Under the pieces are notes generated by a model. The model was not told the origin of the DNA. It did not search any database and saw only the letters and a program-made list of their open reading frames with translations. A stretch of 7,124 nt of DNA from RFSX01 sp964567435 (GTDB lineage: Bacteria > Bacteroidota > Bacteroidia > Chitinophagales > Saprospiraceae). Positions 1-6,184 of the stretch are shown here, one piece after another. Made by a program: the position numbers and the translations under genes. The stretch covers positions 1-7,124 of the forward strand of contig CAZMMQ010000117.1 in the NCBI GenBank assembly GCA_964567435.1, written 5' to 3'. Numbering within the stretch: the stretch's first letter is position 1; every line of letters begins with the position of its first letter.

Positions 1-114
1 ATTTCTTTCAAAGGAGGAAGGACTTATCAGAAATATGACGAAGTAGATACGTGGCGCTATTGCCAAGATGGGAAAACTCAAAGTAAGTACTCTAAAGAGA
101 AACGCTTGGTGTAA
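1..114 (+). CDS. 3' end of an unrecognised gene
   Basis: Frame 1 is open from the window edge to a TAA at 112-114 and gives a 37-residue C-terminus. It is polar and basic, with the stretch TYQKYDEVDTWRYCQDGK followed by a Lys/Ser-rich tail. The other two forward frames close within about 45 bases, so this is the only candidate. I recognise no domain. The stop overlaps a possible ATG (TAATG at 112-116), an arrangement typical of translationally coupled neighbours. An AGGAGG-like string near 12-17 is inside this frame and leads only to a three-codon ORF, so it is not taken as a ribosome site. The length is too short to be sure that it is coding. Confidence 0.4.
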   Translation: MSFKGGRTYQKYDEVDTWRYCQDGKTQSKYSKEKRLV

Positions 115-300
115 TGCATTATATAGAAAAAACAAGGAAGGTAATTGATGCGTTATTGATGTTGACAGAAGGATTACTAACGACTTCGGTTATGAATGAT
201 TGCTTTTGAGCAAATAGATGGATCTGCTGTATCGGGATTCGTGATGAAGGAGCGATTCCATGATGACAGCATCCTATGTGGAGTATTTATTGATTTGTGA
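114..300 (+). pseudogene. Possible small frameshifted gene remnant
   Basis: Two short overlapping ORFs lie here. The first (114-209, 31 aa, MHYIEKTRKVIDALLML...) starts at an ATG overlapping the previous stop. The second (196-300, 34 aa, ending ILCGVFIDL) is in another frame. They can be joined at the TTTT run at 204-207: removing one T makes TGC-TTT-GAG and gives a single protein of about 61 residues with a hydrophobic helix-like start and a mixed acidic end. This suggests a one-base indel, either real decay or a sequence error, in a small gene coupled to the upstream one. A toxin and immunity-type pair would fit the layout, but no domain supports that. Chance ORFs remain quite possible. Confidence 0.25.
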
Positions 301-370
301 ATTTAGTTTTTAAATCCATTCTATCACGTAAGATTCTTTCCACTCCAATTTCATCCTTTTCCATTTCTCT

Positions 371-571
371 TTAATAGACTATATAGACTATATGTTTATT
401 AATTTTAGAATCTCTAGGGTTAGGGTAGAGTATCTCATACATTCTTTCTTGTTTTGGTTTTTCTGAAATTTTGGAACAATGTTTTAATACTTGTTTTACA
501 TATTTATCAGATTGAGATGCTGAAGGTAAGTCGGTTATGTAGCTAGGGAAATCGTGTTTTTTCTTGCGCAT
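371..571 (-). CDS. Small hypothetical basic protein, about 66 aa
   Basis: The minus-strand ORF reads MRKKKHDFPSYITDLPSASQ... and ends ...NKHIVYIVY. A GTG two codons upstream (577) could also start it, but the ATG at 571-569 is preferred because a purine-rich AAAGAG sits about five bases before it. The product is Lys-rich with no signal peptide and no membrane segment, and I do not recognise a family. After its stop (373-371) the same frame is open again for 27 codons to 287, including a 25-codon ATG ORF (364-287, MEKDEIGVERILRDRMDL...) whose charged composition looks protein-like. The gene may therefore have been longer and been interrupted by the stop, next to a 9-bp duplication. It faces away from the receptor gene. 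Coding status is uncertain. Confidence 0.33.
   Translation of the reverse strand: MRKKKHDFPSYITDLPSASQSDKYVKQVLKHCSKISEKPKQERMYEILYPNPRDSKINKHIVYIVY
375..392. repeat. 9-bp tandem duplication (TAGACTATA x2)
   Basis: TAGACTATA occurs twice head to tail, directly at the 3' end of the small minus-strand ORF. Read on that strand it encodes the doubled Ile-Val-Tyr just before the stop codon. Nine bases keep the frame, so it lengthens the reading frame rather than shifting it. It looks like a replication-slippage duplication. Confidence 0.8.
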
Positions 572-649
572 AGCCACTCTTTTTTTTTATTTATAAAAAA
601 CGTGTAAACCTATTTCAGGGTAAGACACATTGTTAAATTAACTGTTCTA

Positions 650-665
650 AGTGTACACTATAGTG
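650..665. promoter_or_regulatory. Two overlapping perfect 10-bp palindromes
   Basis: AGTGTACACT (650-659) and CACTATAGTG (656-665) are each perfect inverted repeats and share four bases. They lie in the gap between the small minus-strand ORF and the receptor gene, about 45 bp upstream of the LytTR-like repeats. Palindromes of this size suit a dimeric repressor or activator, but no protein can be assigned and 10-bp palindromes do occur by chance in A/T-rich DNA. Confidence 0.3.
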
Positions 666-710
666 AAGAAGTCCATATAGGTATGGTATTATCTATATGC
701 TCGATACTTT

Positions 711-741
711 ACATCTCATCTCCAGCATTCTACAATTCATC
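711..741 (+). promoter_or_regulatory. LytTR-type direct-repeat site upstream of the receptor
   Basis: ACATCTCATC (711-720) and ACAATTCATC (732-741) form a direct repeat with a 21-bp period. The downstream copy lies in a 15-mer, ATTCTACAATTCATC (727-741), that recurs exactly upstream of the DUF2141 gene (3013-3027). LytTR regulators such as AgrA and ComE are known to bind paired 9-bp repeats, consensus [TA][AC][CA]GTTN[AG][TG], spaced 12-13 bp. Here the spacer is 12 bp; the downstream half differs from the consensus at one position (A for G) and the upstream half at two. Possible promoter boxes follow: T-run 751-756 with TGATATTG 773-780, or TTG 762-764 with TAAATTTA 784-791. Neither is strong. 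The likely binder is the LytTR regulator encoded at 5278-6021. Confidence 0.62.
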
Positions 742-797
742 AGCATAAAGTTTTTTACGAGTTGGTATCAAGTGATATTGTGGTAAATTTATACACA

Positions 798-2969
798 ATG
801 AAAACAAGGATACTTTGGACAATAAGCTCTCTGGTAATCATGATTATTATCGTTACTGGACTATCAGCGCAGACGCTGGTGACAGGTACGGTGTTTGAAC
901 GTGGGCAGGTGCCAATTATCGGTGCGAATATATTTATAGAAGGCAGTTATGATGGGGGCATTACCGATGAGACTGGGGCTTTTAGTTTCAGTACGACGAT
1001 GACTGGGGCACAGGTGCTCTCTGTGTCATATCTGGGGTATGAGTCTAAGGCAATAGAAGGGGAAGTCGCTAGTTTTCAGAATATGCAGATTAAGCTTCGA
1101 GAATCGGCTGCGACGTTGGATGCGGTGGAGATCAGTGCCAGTACCTTTAAGGCAGGCGATAATAGTAAGTTGGCCGTGCTGAATCCTATAGATATGGTGA
1201 CAACAGCAGGTTCTATGGGTGATGTGATTGCGGCGATACAGACTTTGCCTGGTACCCAATCCAATGCTGATGATGGTCGCTTGTTCGTTAGAGGAGGTGA
1301 TGCCAGTGAAACTAAGATATATATAGATGGGCTGAGGGTATTCTCTCCTTATTCGCGTAATGTAAGAGGGACACCAGCCAGGGGCAGATATTCTCCATTT
1401 TTGTTTAAAGGGGTGAGCTTCAGCACGGGTGGTTATGATGCTGAGTATGGACAGGCGTTGTCTGGCGTGCTGGATATGAACACCAATGATGAGCCCGCTC
1501 AGACAGAGACGAATATCTCTTTGATGTCTATAGGGCTGGGTCTAGGTCATACTCAGAAAGGGGAGAAGGCCTCACTGAGTCTGAGTACCTCCTATATAGA
1601 TTTGACACCTTACTATTGGTTAGTGCCGACCGCCTTGGGCTTGGACAAGCCGTTCAGATCATTTTCTGGAGAGGCAGTCTTTCGCTACCAATTAGGGAGG
1701 GGCTTATTGAAGACTTATGTTGCTGGAGACAGAGGGGTCGTGGCTTTCTCTCGTAATAATCTTAATAGTCCCACTGATGAGACGATAGATGTGGACAACA
1801 GAAATTTTTATATCAACACCTCTTATAATAGCATCCTGACAGATAAGACATCTTTAATGCTGGGTGCCAGTTACGGCTATAATAATGATTTGTTTCTGGT
1901 AGATAGTCTTGATATTAATACCAGATTGTGGGGCTATCACTTTAAGGCGCAAGCCAAGACGGTACTAAGTGATTTCTTTGTATTGAATTATGGTGCGGAA
2001 GTGGTCAGTCAGGTGGATACCACGGCGTTGGCGACCTTGAATGGAGAGTCTGTCTTTGATCAGCAAGTGGAAAGGCGTTTGCCTGCTTTGTTTGGGTCTG
2101 GGGATTATTTCTTTAGTAAGGACTTGGCGCTGAAGGTAGGGCTACGGTATGAGCATCATAATCTGCTGGGCACCTATGAACTTGATCCAAGAATAACCTT
2201 GGCGTATAAGCTAGGTAAAAATGCACAAGTCTCTGCTGCTTATGGACAGTACCACCAGGAGATAGATGATGATTTCCTATTTAGTCCACAACGTGTCATC
2301 AATGAGAAATCCCGCCATTATTTGCTCAATTATAATCTGAAAACAGAGAAGACCATCCTCAGACTAGAGACCTATTACAAGCAGTATTCGGATTTACTGA
2401 CCTATGACGGTGATCAGTTTTTCTCTGAGAATCTGGGCAATGAGGGGAGTGGGGCTGCCTATGGATTTGATGTCTTTCTTAGAGGAAATCAGTTGATTAA
2501 GTTTATGGATTTTTGGGTAAGTTATAGCTGGTTAAGTAATGAGCGGCGATATCTGAATTATCCAATACTTGCAACACCTAGCTTTTCTACGACACATAAC
2601 TTATCTATAGTGACTAAGCGATGGATAGATCAGCTCAACTCTTCTGTCAGCTTGACTTATTCCATGGCCAGTGGGCGGCCCTTCGATAATCCCAATACCT
2701 CGGCATTTATGACGGAGCGGTCGAGCTATTTTCATAATGTGAGTCTGAGCTGGTCCTGGCTGATCTCACAGCAGAAGATTCTCTTTGTCTCGGTGTCCAA
2801 TGCACCTGGATTTAGGAATGAGTTTGGCCGCCGCTATGCAGATGCCCCAGATGTGAATGGCTTCTATCAGTCCGAGCTTATCAGACCTAATGAGGACCGA
2901 TTCTTTTTTGTAGGCTTTTTCTGGACAATCAGCGAGGATAAGCAGTCTAATCAGCTGGACACGCTGTAA
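798..2969 (+). CDS. TonB-dependent outer-membrane receptor, 723 aa
   Basis: This should be a ligand-gated outer-membrane channel driven by TonB-ExbBD, with unknown substrate. The ATG at 798 is chosen because it begins a standard signal peptide (MKTRILW..., hydrophobic core 7-22, cleavage near LSA-Q at 24/25). A TTG at 762 would add 12 residues in front and lies inside the promoter area. Residues about 27-100 form a CarboxypepD_reg-like beta-sandwich, as is usual in Bacteroidota receptors. TLDAVEISA (about 106-114) resembles a TonB-box-like linker. Residues about 125-230 are the plug, with LPGTQ, FVRGG, KIYIDG and GGYDAEYGQALSG motifs. The rest is the beta-barrel, whose last aromatic strand (RFFFVGFFW) is followed by a polar tail of about 12 residues instead of ending on Phe. 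At 723 aa it is much shorter than SusC proteins, and no SusD gene adjoins, so glycan uptake is unlikely. A LytTR-type site precedes it. Confidence 0.93.
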   Translation: MKTRILWTISSLVIMIIIVTGLSAQTLVTGTVFERGQVPIIGANIFIEGSYDGGITDETGAFSFSTTMTGAQVLSVSYLGYESKAIEGEVASFQNMQIKLRESAATLDAVEISASTFKAGDNSKLAVLNPIDMVTTAGSMGDVIAAIQTLPGTQSNADDGRLFVRGGDASETKIYIDGLRVFSPYSRNVRGTPARGRYSPFLFKGVSFSTGGYDAEYGQALSGVLDMNTNDEPAQTETNISLMSIGLGLGHTQKGEKASLSLSTSYIDLTPYYWLVPTALGLDKPFRSFSGEAVFRYQLGRGLLKTYVAGDRGVVAFSRNNLNSPTDETIDVDNRNFYINTSYNSILTDKTSLMLGASYGYNNDLFLVDSLDINTRLWGYHFKAQAKTVLSDFFVLNYGAEVVSQVDTTALATLNGESVFDQQVERRLPALFGSGDYFFSKDLALKVGLRYEHHNLLGTYELDPRITLAYKLGKNAQVSAAYGQYHQEIDDDFLFSPQRVINEKSRHYLLNYNLKTEKTILRLETYYKQYSDLLTYDGDQFFSENLGNEGSGAAYGFDVFLRGNQLIKFMDFWVSYSWLSNERRYLNYPILATPSFSTTHNLSIVTKRWIDQLNSSVSLTYSMASGRPFDNPNTSAFMTERSSYFHNVSLSWSWLISQQKILFVSVSNAPGFRNEFGRRYADAPDVNGFYQSELIRPNEDRFFFVGFFWTISEDKQSNQLDTL

Positions 2970-2996
2970 TGTTCCGCCTAGTATAAGGGTGAGGTC

Positions 2997-3027
2997 ACAG
3001 TTCATTCGGTCTATTCTACAATTCATC
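2997..3027 (+). promoter_or_regulatory. LytTR-type direct-repeat site upstream of the DUF2141 gene
   Basis: ACAGTTCATT (2997-3006) and ACAATTCATC (3018-3027) are direct repeats with a 21-bp period. The 9-mer ACAGTTCAT fits the LytTR consensus [TA][AC][CA]GTTN[AG][TG] at all nine positions; ACAATTCAT misses one. The spacer between 9-mers is 12 bp, the family's usual value. The downstream copy is part of a 15-mer identical to one upstream of the receptor gene. The site ends nine bases before a candidate -33 element, the position expected for an activator contacting RNA polymerase. The regulator encoded three genes downstream is the natural candidate, which would make the operon autoregulated. 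Confidence 0.68.
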
Positions 3028-3036
3028 CAATCTTAG

Positions 3037-3067
3037 TTTTAGAAAGCACGGTTGTACTGCATCTTTG
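3037..3067 (+). promoter_or_regulatory. Candidate Bacteroidota-type promoter for the DUF2141 operon
   Basis: TTTT at 3037-3040 and CATCTTTG at 3060-3067 are separated by 19 bp. The Bacteroidota vegetative promoter has a TTTG/TTG-like -33 element and a TAnnTTTG -7 element about 19-21 bp apart. The -7 box here matches five of six fixed positions and the -33 box is imperfect, as expected for a promoter helped by an activator. Transcription would start near 3072, leaving an A/T-rich leader of about 37 bases. Confidence 0.4.
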
Positions 3068-3108
3068 AATTATAAATTAATTATTATTAACAATCTAAAA
3101 TTCTAATC

Positions 3109-3564
3109 ATGAAAAATCTAATAACAGCTGTCGTATTTCTAGTCTTCATCAGCGCGACAATGTCAGCCCAAGGTGCAATGACGACCACCGATACAACTGC
3201 AGACAGGGCTACTACAGAGCTCACTGTCCAACTGACTGGATTAAAATCTGACAAAGGGCAGTTGATGGTCGCTTTGTATGATTCTTCTGATAATTGGTTA
3301 GGCAATGGTATCATGGGAGAGATTACAACAATAAGCAATGGACAAGCAACAGTGACCTTCAAGAACGTACCTTATGGAACTTATGCCATCTCTTCATTCC
3401 ATGACAAGGATAATAACGGCAAGCTGAATACGAGACTATTTGGGATTCCATCAGAACCGTATGCCTCATCGAGAGGGGCGAAGGGAAGATTTGGTCCACC
3501 GAAGTGGGAGGATGCTAAGTTTGATTTGGAGACGGCTGTTGTTAGCGAAGTAATAGAATTTTAG
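3109..3564 (+). CDS. Secreted DUF2141-family protein, 151 aa
   Basis: The protein begins with a clear signal peptide (MKNLITAVVFLVFISATMSA, cleavage about 20/21), so it is exported to the periplasm or beyond. A Thr-rich linker (about 22-36) leads into a beta-rich DUF2141 domain (about 37-150). Family hallmarks are present: GQLMVALYDS, VPYGTYAISSFHDKDNNGKLN, then FGIPSEPY and the FGPPKWEDAKF block near the end. The loop D99-K-D101-N-N103-G104 resembles a calcium-binding loop, but binding is not shown. Biochemical function of the family is unknown. The gene stands first in a likely operon (38 bp to the TPR gene, then kinase and regulator) and has its own LytTR-like site and candidate promoter. 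The start has only A/T-rich sequence before it, typical of the phylum. The family call is firm; the role is not. Confidence 0.9.
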   Translation: MKNLITAVVFLVFISATMSAQGAMTTTDTTADRATTELTVQLTGLKSDKGQLMVALYDSSDNWLGNGIMGEITTISNGQATVTFKNVPYGTYAISSFHDKDNNGKLNTRLFGIPSEPYASSRGAKGRFGPPKWEDAKFDLETAVVSEVIEF

Positions 3565-3602
3565 TTTTTAGTTCGAATCCATAAACTATAAACCTTTAAG
3601 TA

Positions 3603-4238
3603 ATGAAAAACATATTCAATTTAATTATAGTCATCTTTTTAGTAACGACATTATTTAGTCAGGAAAGTGAGCAGTATCTCACAGGGATGGGAAAAGGGAT
3701 GACCTTGTGGGGAGATGGTAAGGCAATGGAGGCGAGTGCCCTATTTGAAAGGATTGCTCAGGCAGAGAAAGATAACTGGATTCCAAGTTACTATGCGGCT
3801 AATACATTAATTGTCAATGCCTTTGTGACAGAGGACAAATCACAGATCAATGAGATGCTGGAGAAGGCAAAGGCTTTTATAGAGCAAGCCCATGAGCGGT
3901 CGCCGGATAATGCAGAAATTGTCACACTAGAGGGCTTATTATATACGGGCTATGTCGTAATGGATCCACAGACTTATGGAATGACAATGTCGCCTAAGAT
4001 AATGGCTCTGCATGAGAAAGCTGTGGAGCTGGATGCCAATAACCCAAGAGCACATACCAATCTAATAGGATACGAAATAGGCAGTGCCCAGTTTTTTGGG
4101 ACAGACCTGAGCACTTTCTGTGATAGACTCAAGGCGGTGATTCCTCTTTATGACAAACAACCTCAAGACTATCCATTTGCACCACATTATGGGATGGATA
4201 GAATCAAAGAATCTATGGCGCAGTGTGGATGTGAATAA
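3603..4238 (+). CDS. Secreted TPR-like protein, 211 aa
   Basis: The first 20 residues (MKNIFNLIIVIFLVTTLFSQ) form a signal peptide, so this is a periplasmic or exported helical protein. The rest reads as degenerate TPR-type helical hairpins: about 26-70 (GDGKAMEASALFERIAQ), about 81-116 (AKAFIEQAHERSPDNAEIV, a classic TPR spacing) and about 133-158 (ALHEKAVELDANNPRAHTNL). TPR proteins are usually protein-binding scaffolds. Cysteines occur only at 173, 208 and 210, the last two as a terminal CGC that might form a disulfide or bind metal. It lies 38 bp after the DUF2141 gene and 29 bp before the kinase, in the same direction. A role as partner of the receptor or as a sensory accessory for the kinase is inference from position only. 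Confidence 0.8.
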   Translation: MKNIFNLIIVIFLVTTLFSQESEQYLTGMGKGMTLWGDGKAMEASALFERIAQAEKDNWIPSYYAANTLIVNAFVTEDKSQINEMLEKAKAFIEQAHERSPDNAEIVTLEGLLYTGYVVMDPQTYGMTMSPKIMALHEKAVELDANNPRAHTNLIGYEIGSAQFFGTDLSTFCDRLKAVIPLYDKQPQDYPFAPHYGMDRIKESMAQCGCE

Positions 4239-4267
4239 GTAAGACTTTATTAAATAAGGGAGAGAGA

Positions 4268-5281
4268 ATGGTAGCGCATATTAAACAGGCACTGAAGATA
4301 TTTGTAATCCTCACTTTGATATCTTTTGTCTTTCAGTTGGTGTTCGAGAATGATTTAAACTGGGAGACTGCCAAGCCTTGGATAATTAATAATTTTGTAT
4401 TCACCTTTGCCTTTCATTTTTTTAATCTTTCTTTAGTTGGCCTTATAAATAAGTGGATTCCTTGGGAGACAAATCCTAAACGTCGAGCCATAATGGGAGG
4501 GGTTATAACTATCCTGGCCAATTTGGTAATCATCTATTTTGTCTTAGGAATCTTATCCTACTATGTGTATGATGGTCCATTTAATTATGCCATAACGGAA
4601 AGAGGTAAGTGGACTTCGTTAATCTGTTTTATCATAGTTTTGATTATCTCCTTGCTCTTTCATAGTATCGCCTTTTTTAAAGAGATGCAGAAGGAGGTTG
4701 TTATTAATGAATCTTTGAGACGAGATAAAATCACGGCTGAACTCAATGCATTAAAATCACAAGTAGATCCCCATTTTCTTTTTAATAGTTTCAATGTATT
4801 ATCTGGCCTTATAGATGAGAGTCCTGCTGATGCACAGAAATTTCTGGGTGGCCTGTCCAAGATATATCGATATGTGCTGGAGAATCGAAATGAGGATTTG
4901 GTCCCCCTGTCTGAAGAGTTGGATTTTGCAAAGAAGTATATGGATTTGCATCGGGTACGTTTTGAGGATAGTATAAATGTGGATATAGATGTGAATGCGC
5001 AGCACATGGATAAAACATTGCCAGCCCTCAGTCTACAGCTCTTATTGGAGAATGTAATAAAGCATAATGCCTTTGACAAAAGAAATCCACTGACGGTTAC
5101 AATTCAGTCTAACGGCTCCCAACTACATGTGAGCAATAACACCAATAAGCGCAAGCAAGCAAAGGATAGAAATGGTATCGGTCTGGACAATATCAGACAA
5201 CGATATGAACTACATAGGGTGGAGGGATTTGAAGTATCGGATACTCCCCAATTATTCACTGTCAAATTGCCATTGATATGA
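4268..5281 (+). CDS. LytS/YehU-type membrane sensor histidine kinase, 337 aa
   Basis: Four hydrophobic segments (about 8-26, 37-60, 74-101 and 114-137) form the membrane sensor, with only short loops outside, so no large extracellular ligand domain is present. A short coiled coil (about 138-165) leads to the His_kinase domain, with phosphoacceptor H169 in DPHFLFNSFN. An N-box-like segment has E261 and N262 (LLLENVIKHN), and GIGLDN at 303-308 is the G-box. This is the reduced LytS-family ATPase, which normally pairs with LytTR regulators. An AGGGAG string (4257-4262) ends five bases before the ATG, a better Shine-Dalgarno sequence than its neighbours have. The stop overlaps the regulator's start (ATGA), so the two are translationally coupled. 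The stimulus is unknown; the neighbouring exported proteins or the receptor could be involved. Confidence 0.95.
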   Translation: MVAHIKQALKIFVILTLISFVFQLVFENDLNWETAKPWIINNFVFTFAFHFFNLSLVGLINKWIPWETNPKRRAIMGGVITILANLVIIYFVLGILSYYVYDGPFNYAITERGKWTSLICFIIVLIISLLFHSIAFFKEMQKEVVINESLRRDKITAELNALKSQVDPHFLFNSFNVLSGLIDESPADAQKFLGGLSKIYRYVLENRNEDLVPLSEELDFAKKYMDLHRVRFEDSINVDIDVNAQHMDKTLPALSLQLLLENVIKHNAFDKRNPLTVTIQSNGSQLHVSNNTNKRKQAKDRNGIGLDNIRQRYELHRVEGFEVSDTPQLFTVKLPLI

Positions 5282-6021
5282 AAGCAGTTATTATAGAAGA
5301 CGAAGCCGTCGCTGCCAGACGAATGAAGCGCCTGGTCAATGAGGTAGGCTTGGACGTTATAGCTACCCTACACAGCAATGCGGAGCTGGATGAATTCTTG
5401 TCCACCACTCATTCGACTGATATTTTCTTTATGGATATTCATCTGAGTGATGGGATTGTCTTTGATGTGCTGGATAAGCATGCCGTAGATACACCGATTA
5501 TATTCACGACGGCCTTTGATCAGTATGCCATCAGAGCTTTTAAACAGAATAGCATCGATTATCTTATGAAGCCCATAGACAAGGACGAGCTTCAAGTTGC
5601 TATAGACAAGCACAAAAAATCAAAGTCTGCGGCTGTAGACCTCACTGCACTTAAAGCGCTACTGACACCGCCAATACAGGCTACATACAAAGAGCGCCTC
5701 AGTATCAAAATAGGCGATAAGATTAAAAGCTTCAAAATCGCGGACACCAAATTCTTCTACAGCGAAGACAAAATCAACTACATGGTCCAAGCCAACAACC
5801 GGGCTTATCCGATAGACTACACCATAGAGCAGCTCTTCGGACTCCTTAACCCCAAAGACTTCTACCGTGTGAATCGCGGCTGCATCGTTTCTATAAATGC
5901 GATTCAGGATGTGATTGCTTATTCTAACTCACGACTCAAGGTGGTCATAACGGAAAATAATTCTCATGAGATTATTGTGAGTCGGGAGCGGGTGAAGGAT
6001 TTTAAGCAATGGCTGGGGTAG
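5278..6021 (+). CDS. LytTR-family response regulator, 247 aa
   Basis: Residues 1-115 are a receiver domain. The acidic pair is E7/D8, the phosphorylated residue is D53 (FFMDIHLSDG), T77/T78 lies in IIFTTAFDQYA and the conserved Lys is K98 (DYLMKPI). Residues about 138-246 are a LytTR DNA-binding domain (KIADTKFFYSEDKINYM, FYRVNRGCIVSINAI, VSRERVKDFKQWLG). All key residues are present, so it should be a functional transcription factor activated by the kinase it overlaps by 4 bp. Its probable targets are the paired repeats at 711-741 and 2997-3027. Codon choice is unusual inside the LytTR half: by hand count, two-fold C/T codons end in C in 12 of 34 cases in residues 1-112, 21 of 25 in residues 135-202, and 1 of 10 after that. 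Confidence 0.95.
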   Translation: MKAVIIEDEAVAARRMKRLVNEVGLDVIATLHSNAELDEFLSTTHSTDIFFMDIHLSDGIVFDVLDKHAVDTPIIFTTAFDQYAIRAFKQNSIDYLMKPIDKDELQVAIDKHKKSKSAAVDLTALKALLTPPIQATYKERLSIKIGDKIKSFKIADTKFFYSEDKINYMVQANNRAYPIDYTIEQLFGLLNPKDFYRVNRGCIVSINAIQDVIAYSNSRLKVVITENNSHEIIVSRERVKDFKQWLG

Positions 6022-6141
6022 AGGTCAATACTAAATTGTTTTAGGACAATCTGAAGTGGGAGTCATCATACCTTCTTAAGAGATAGAAAGTCAGCTAGTT
6101 GTCATTTTGCTACCTAGATAACATGTAGCCAATATCACAGA

Positions 6142-6149
6142 TATGTTTG
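6142..6149 (+). promoter_or_regulatory. Candidate -7 box for the lipoprotein gene
   Basis: TATGTTTG matches the Bacteroidota -7 consensus TAnnTTTG at every fixed position and lies 63 bp before the lipoprotein ATG. No convincing TTTG element is found 19-21 bp upstream (the nearest TTTG, 6106-6109, is 32 bp away), so the call is weak. The rest of the 191-bp gap 6022-6212 shows no LytTR-type repeat pair and no convincing terminator, only two 5-bp stems without T-runs. Confidence 0.3.
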
Positions 6150-6184
6150 GTTTCATTATTGGTTTATGGACATAGATCAATTGA

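Noticed and set aside
12..17. AGGAGG Shine-Dalgarno-like string
   Set aside because: It lies inside the open frame of the partial gene, and the following ATG opens only three codons.
346..355. CAATTTCATC, similar to the LytTR-like half-site
   Set aside because: Only about 7 of 10 bases match and there is no second copy 21-22 bp away.
583..600. A/T-only inverted repeat (T-run, A-run) near the start of the small minus-strand ORF
   Set aside because: Homopolymer tracts form such palindromes trivially and there is no G/C stem; not called as terminator or operator.
637..645. Minus-strand ACAGTTAAT, which fits the LytTR consensus
   Set aside because: No partner half-site is present at 21 or 22 bp on either side, and a degenerate 9-mer alone is expected by chance.
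1026..1264. Overlapping minus-strand ORFs of 77 and 62 codons inside the receptor gene
   Set aside because: They are antisense to well-conserved carboxypeptidase-like and plug motifs, have implausible compositions and no start signals; they are shadows of the real gene.
4660..5079. 139-codon minus-strand ORF across the kinase domain
   Set aside because: It is antisense to the His_kinase core including H169 and the N-box; its Ser/Arg/Cys-rich composition is typical of a shadow frame.
6035..6050. ATTGT...ACAAT hairpin after the regulator gene
   Set aside because: The stem is only 5 bp, A/T-rich and not followed by a T-run, so it is not a credible intrinsic terminator.
6109..6129. GCTAC...GTAGC inverted repeat in the gap before the lipoprotein
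   Set aside because: Five-base stem with an 11-base loop and no T-run; likely chance.
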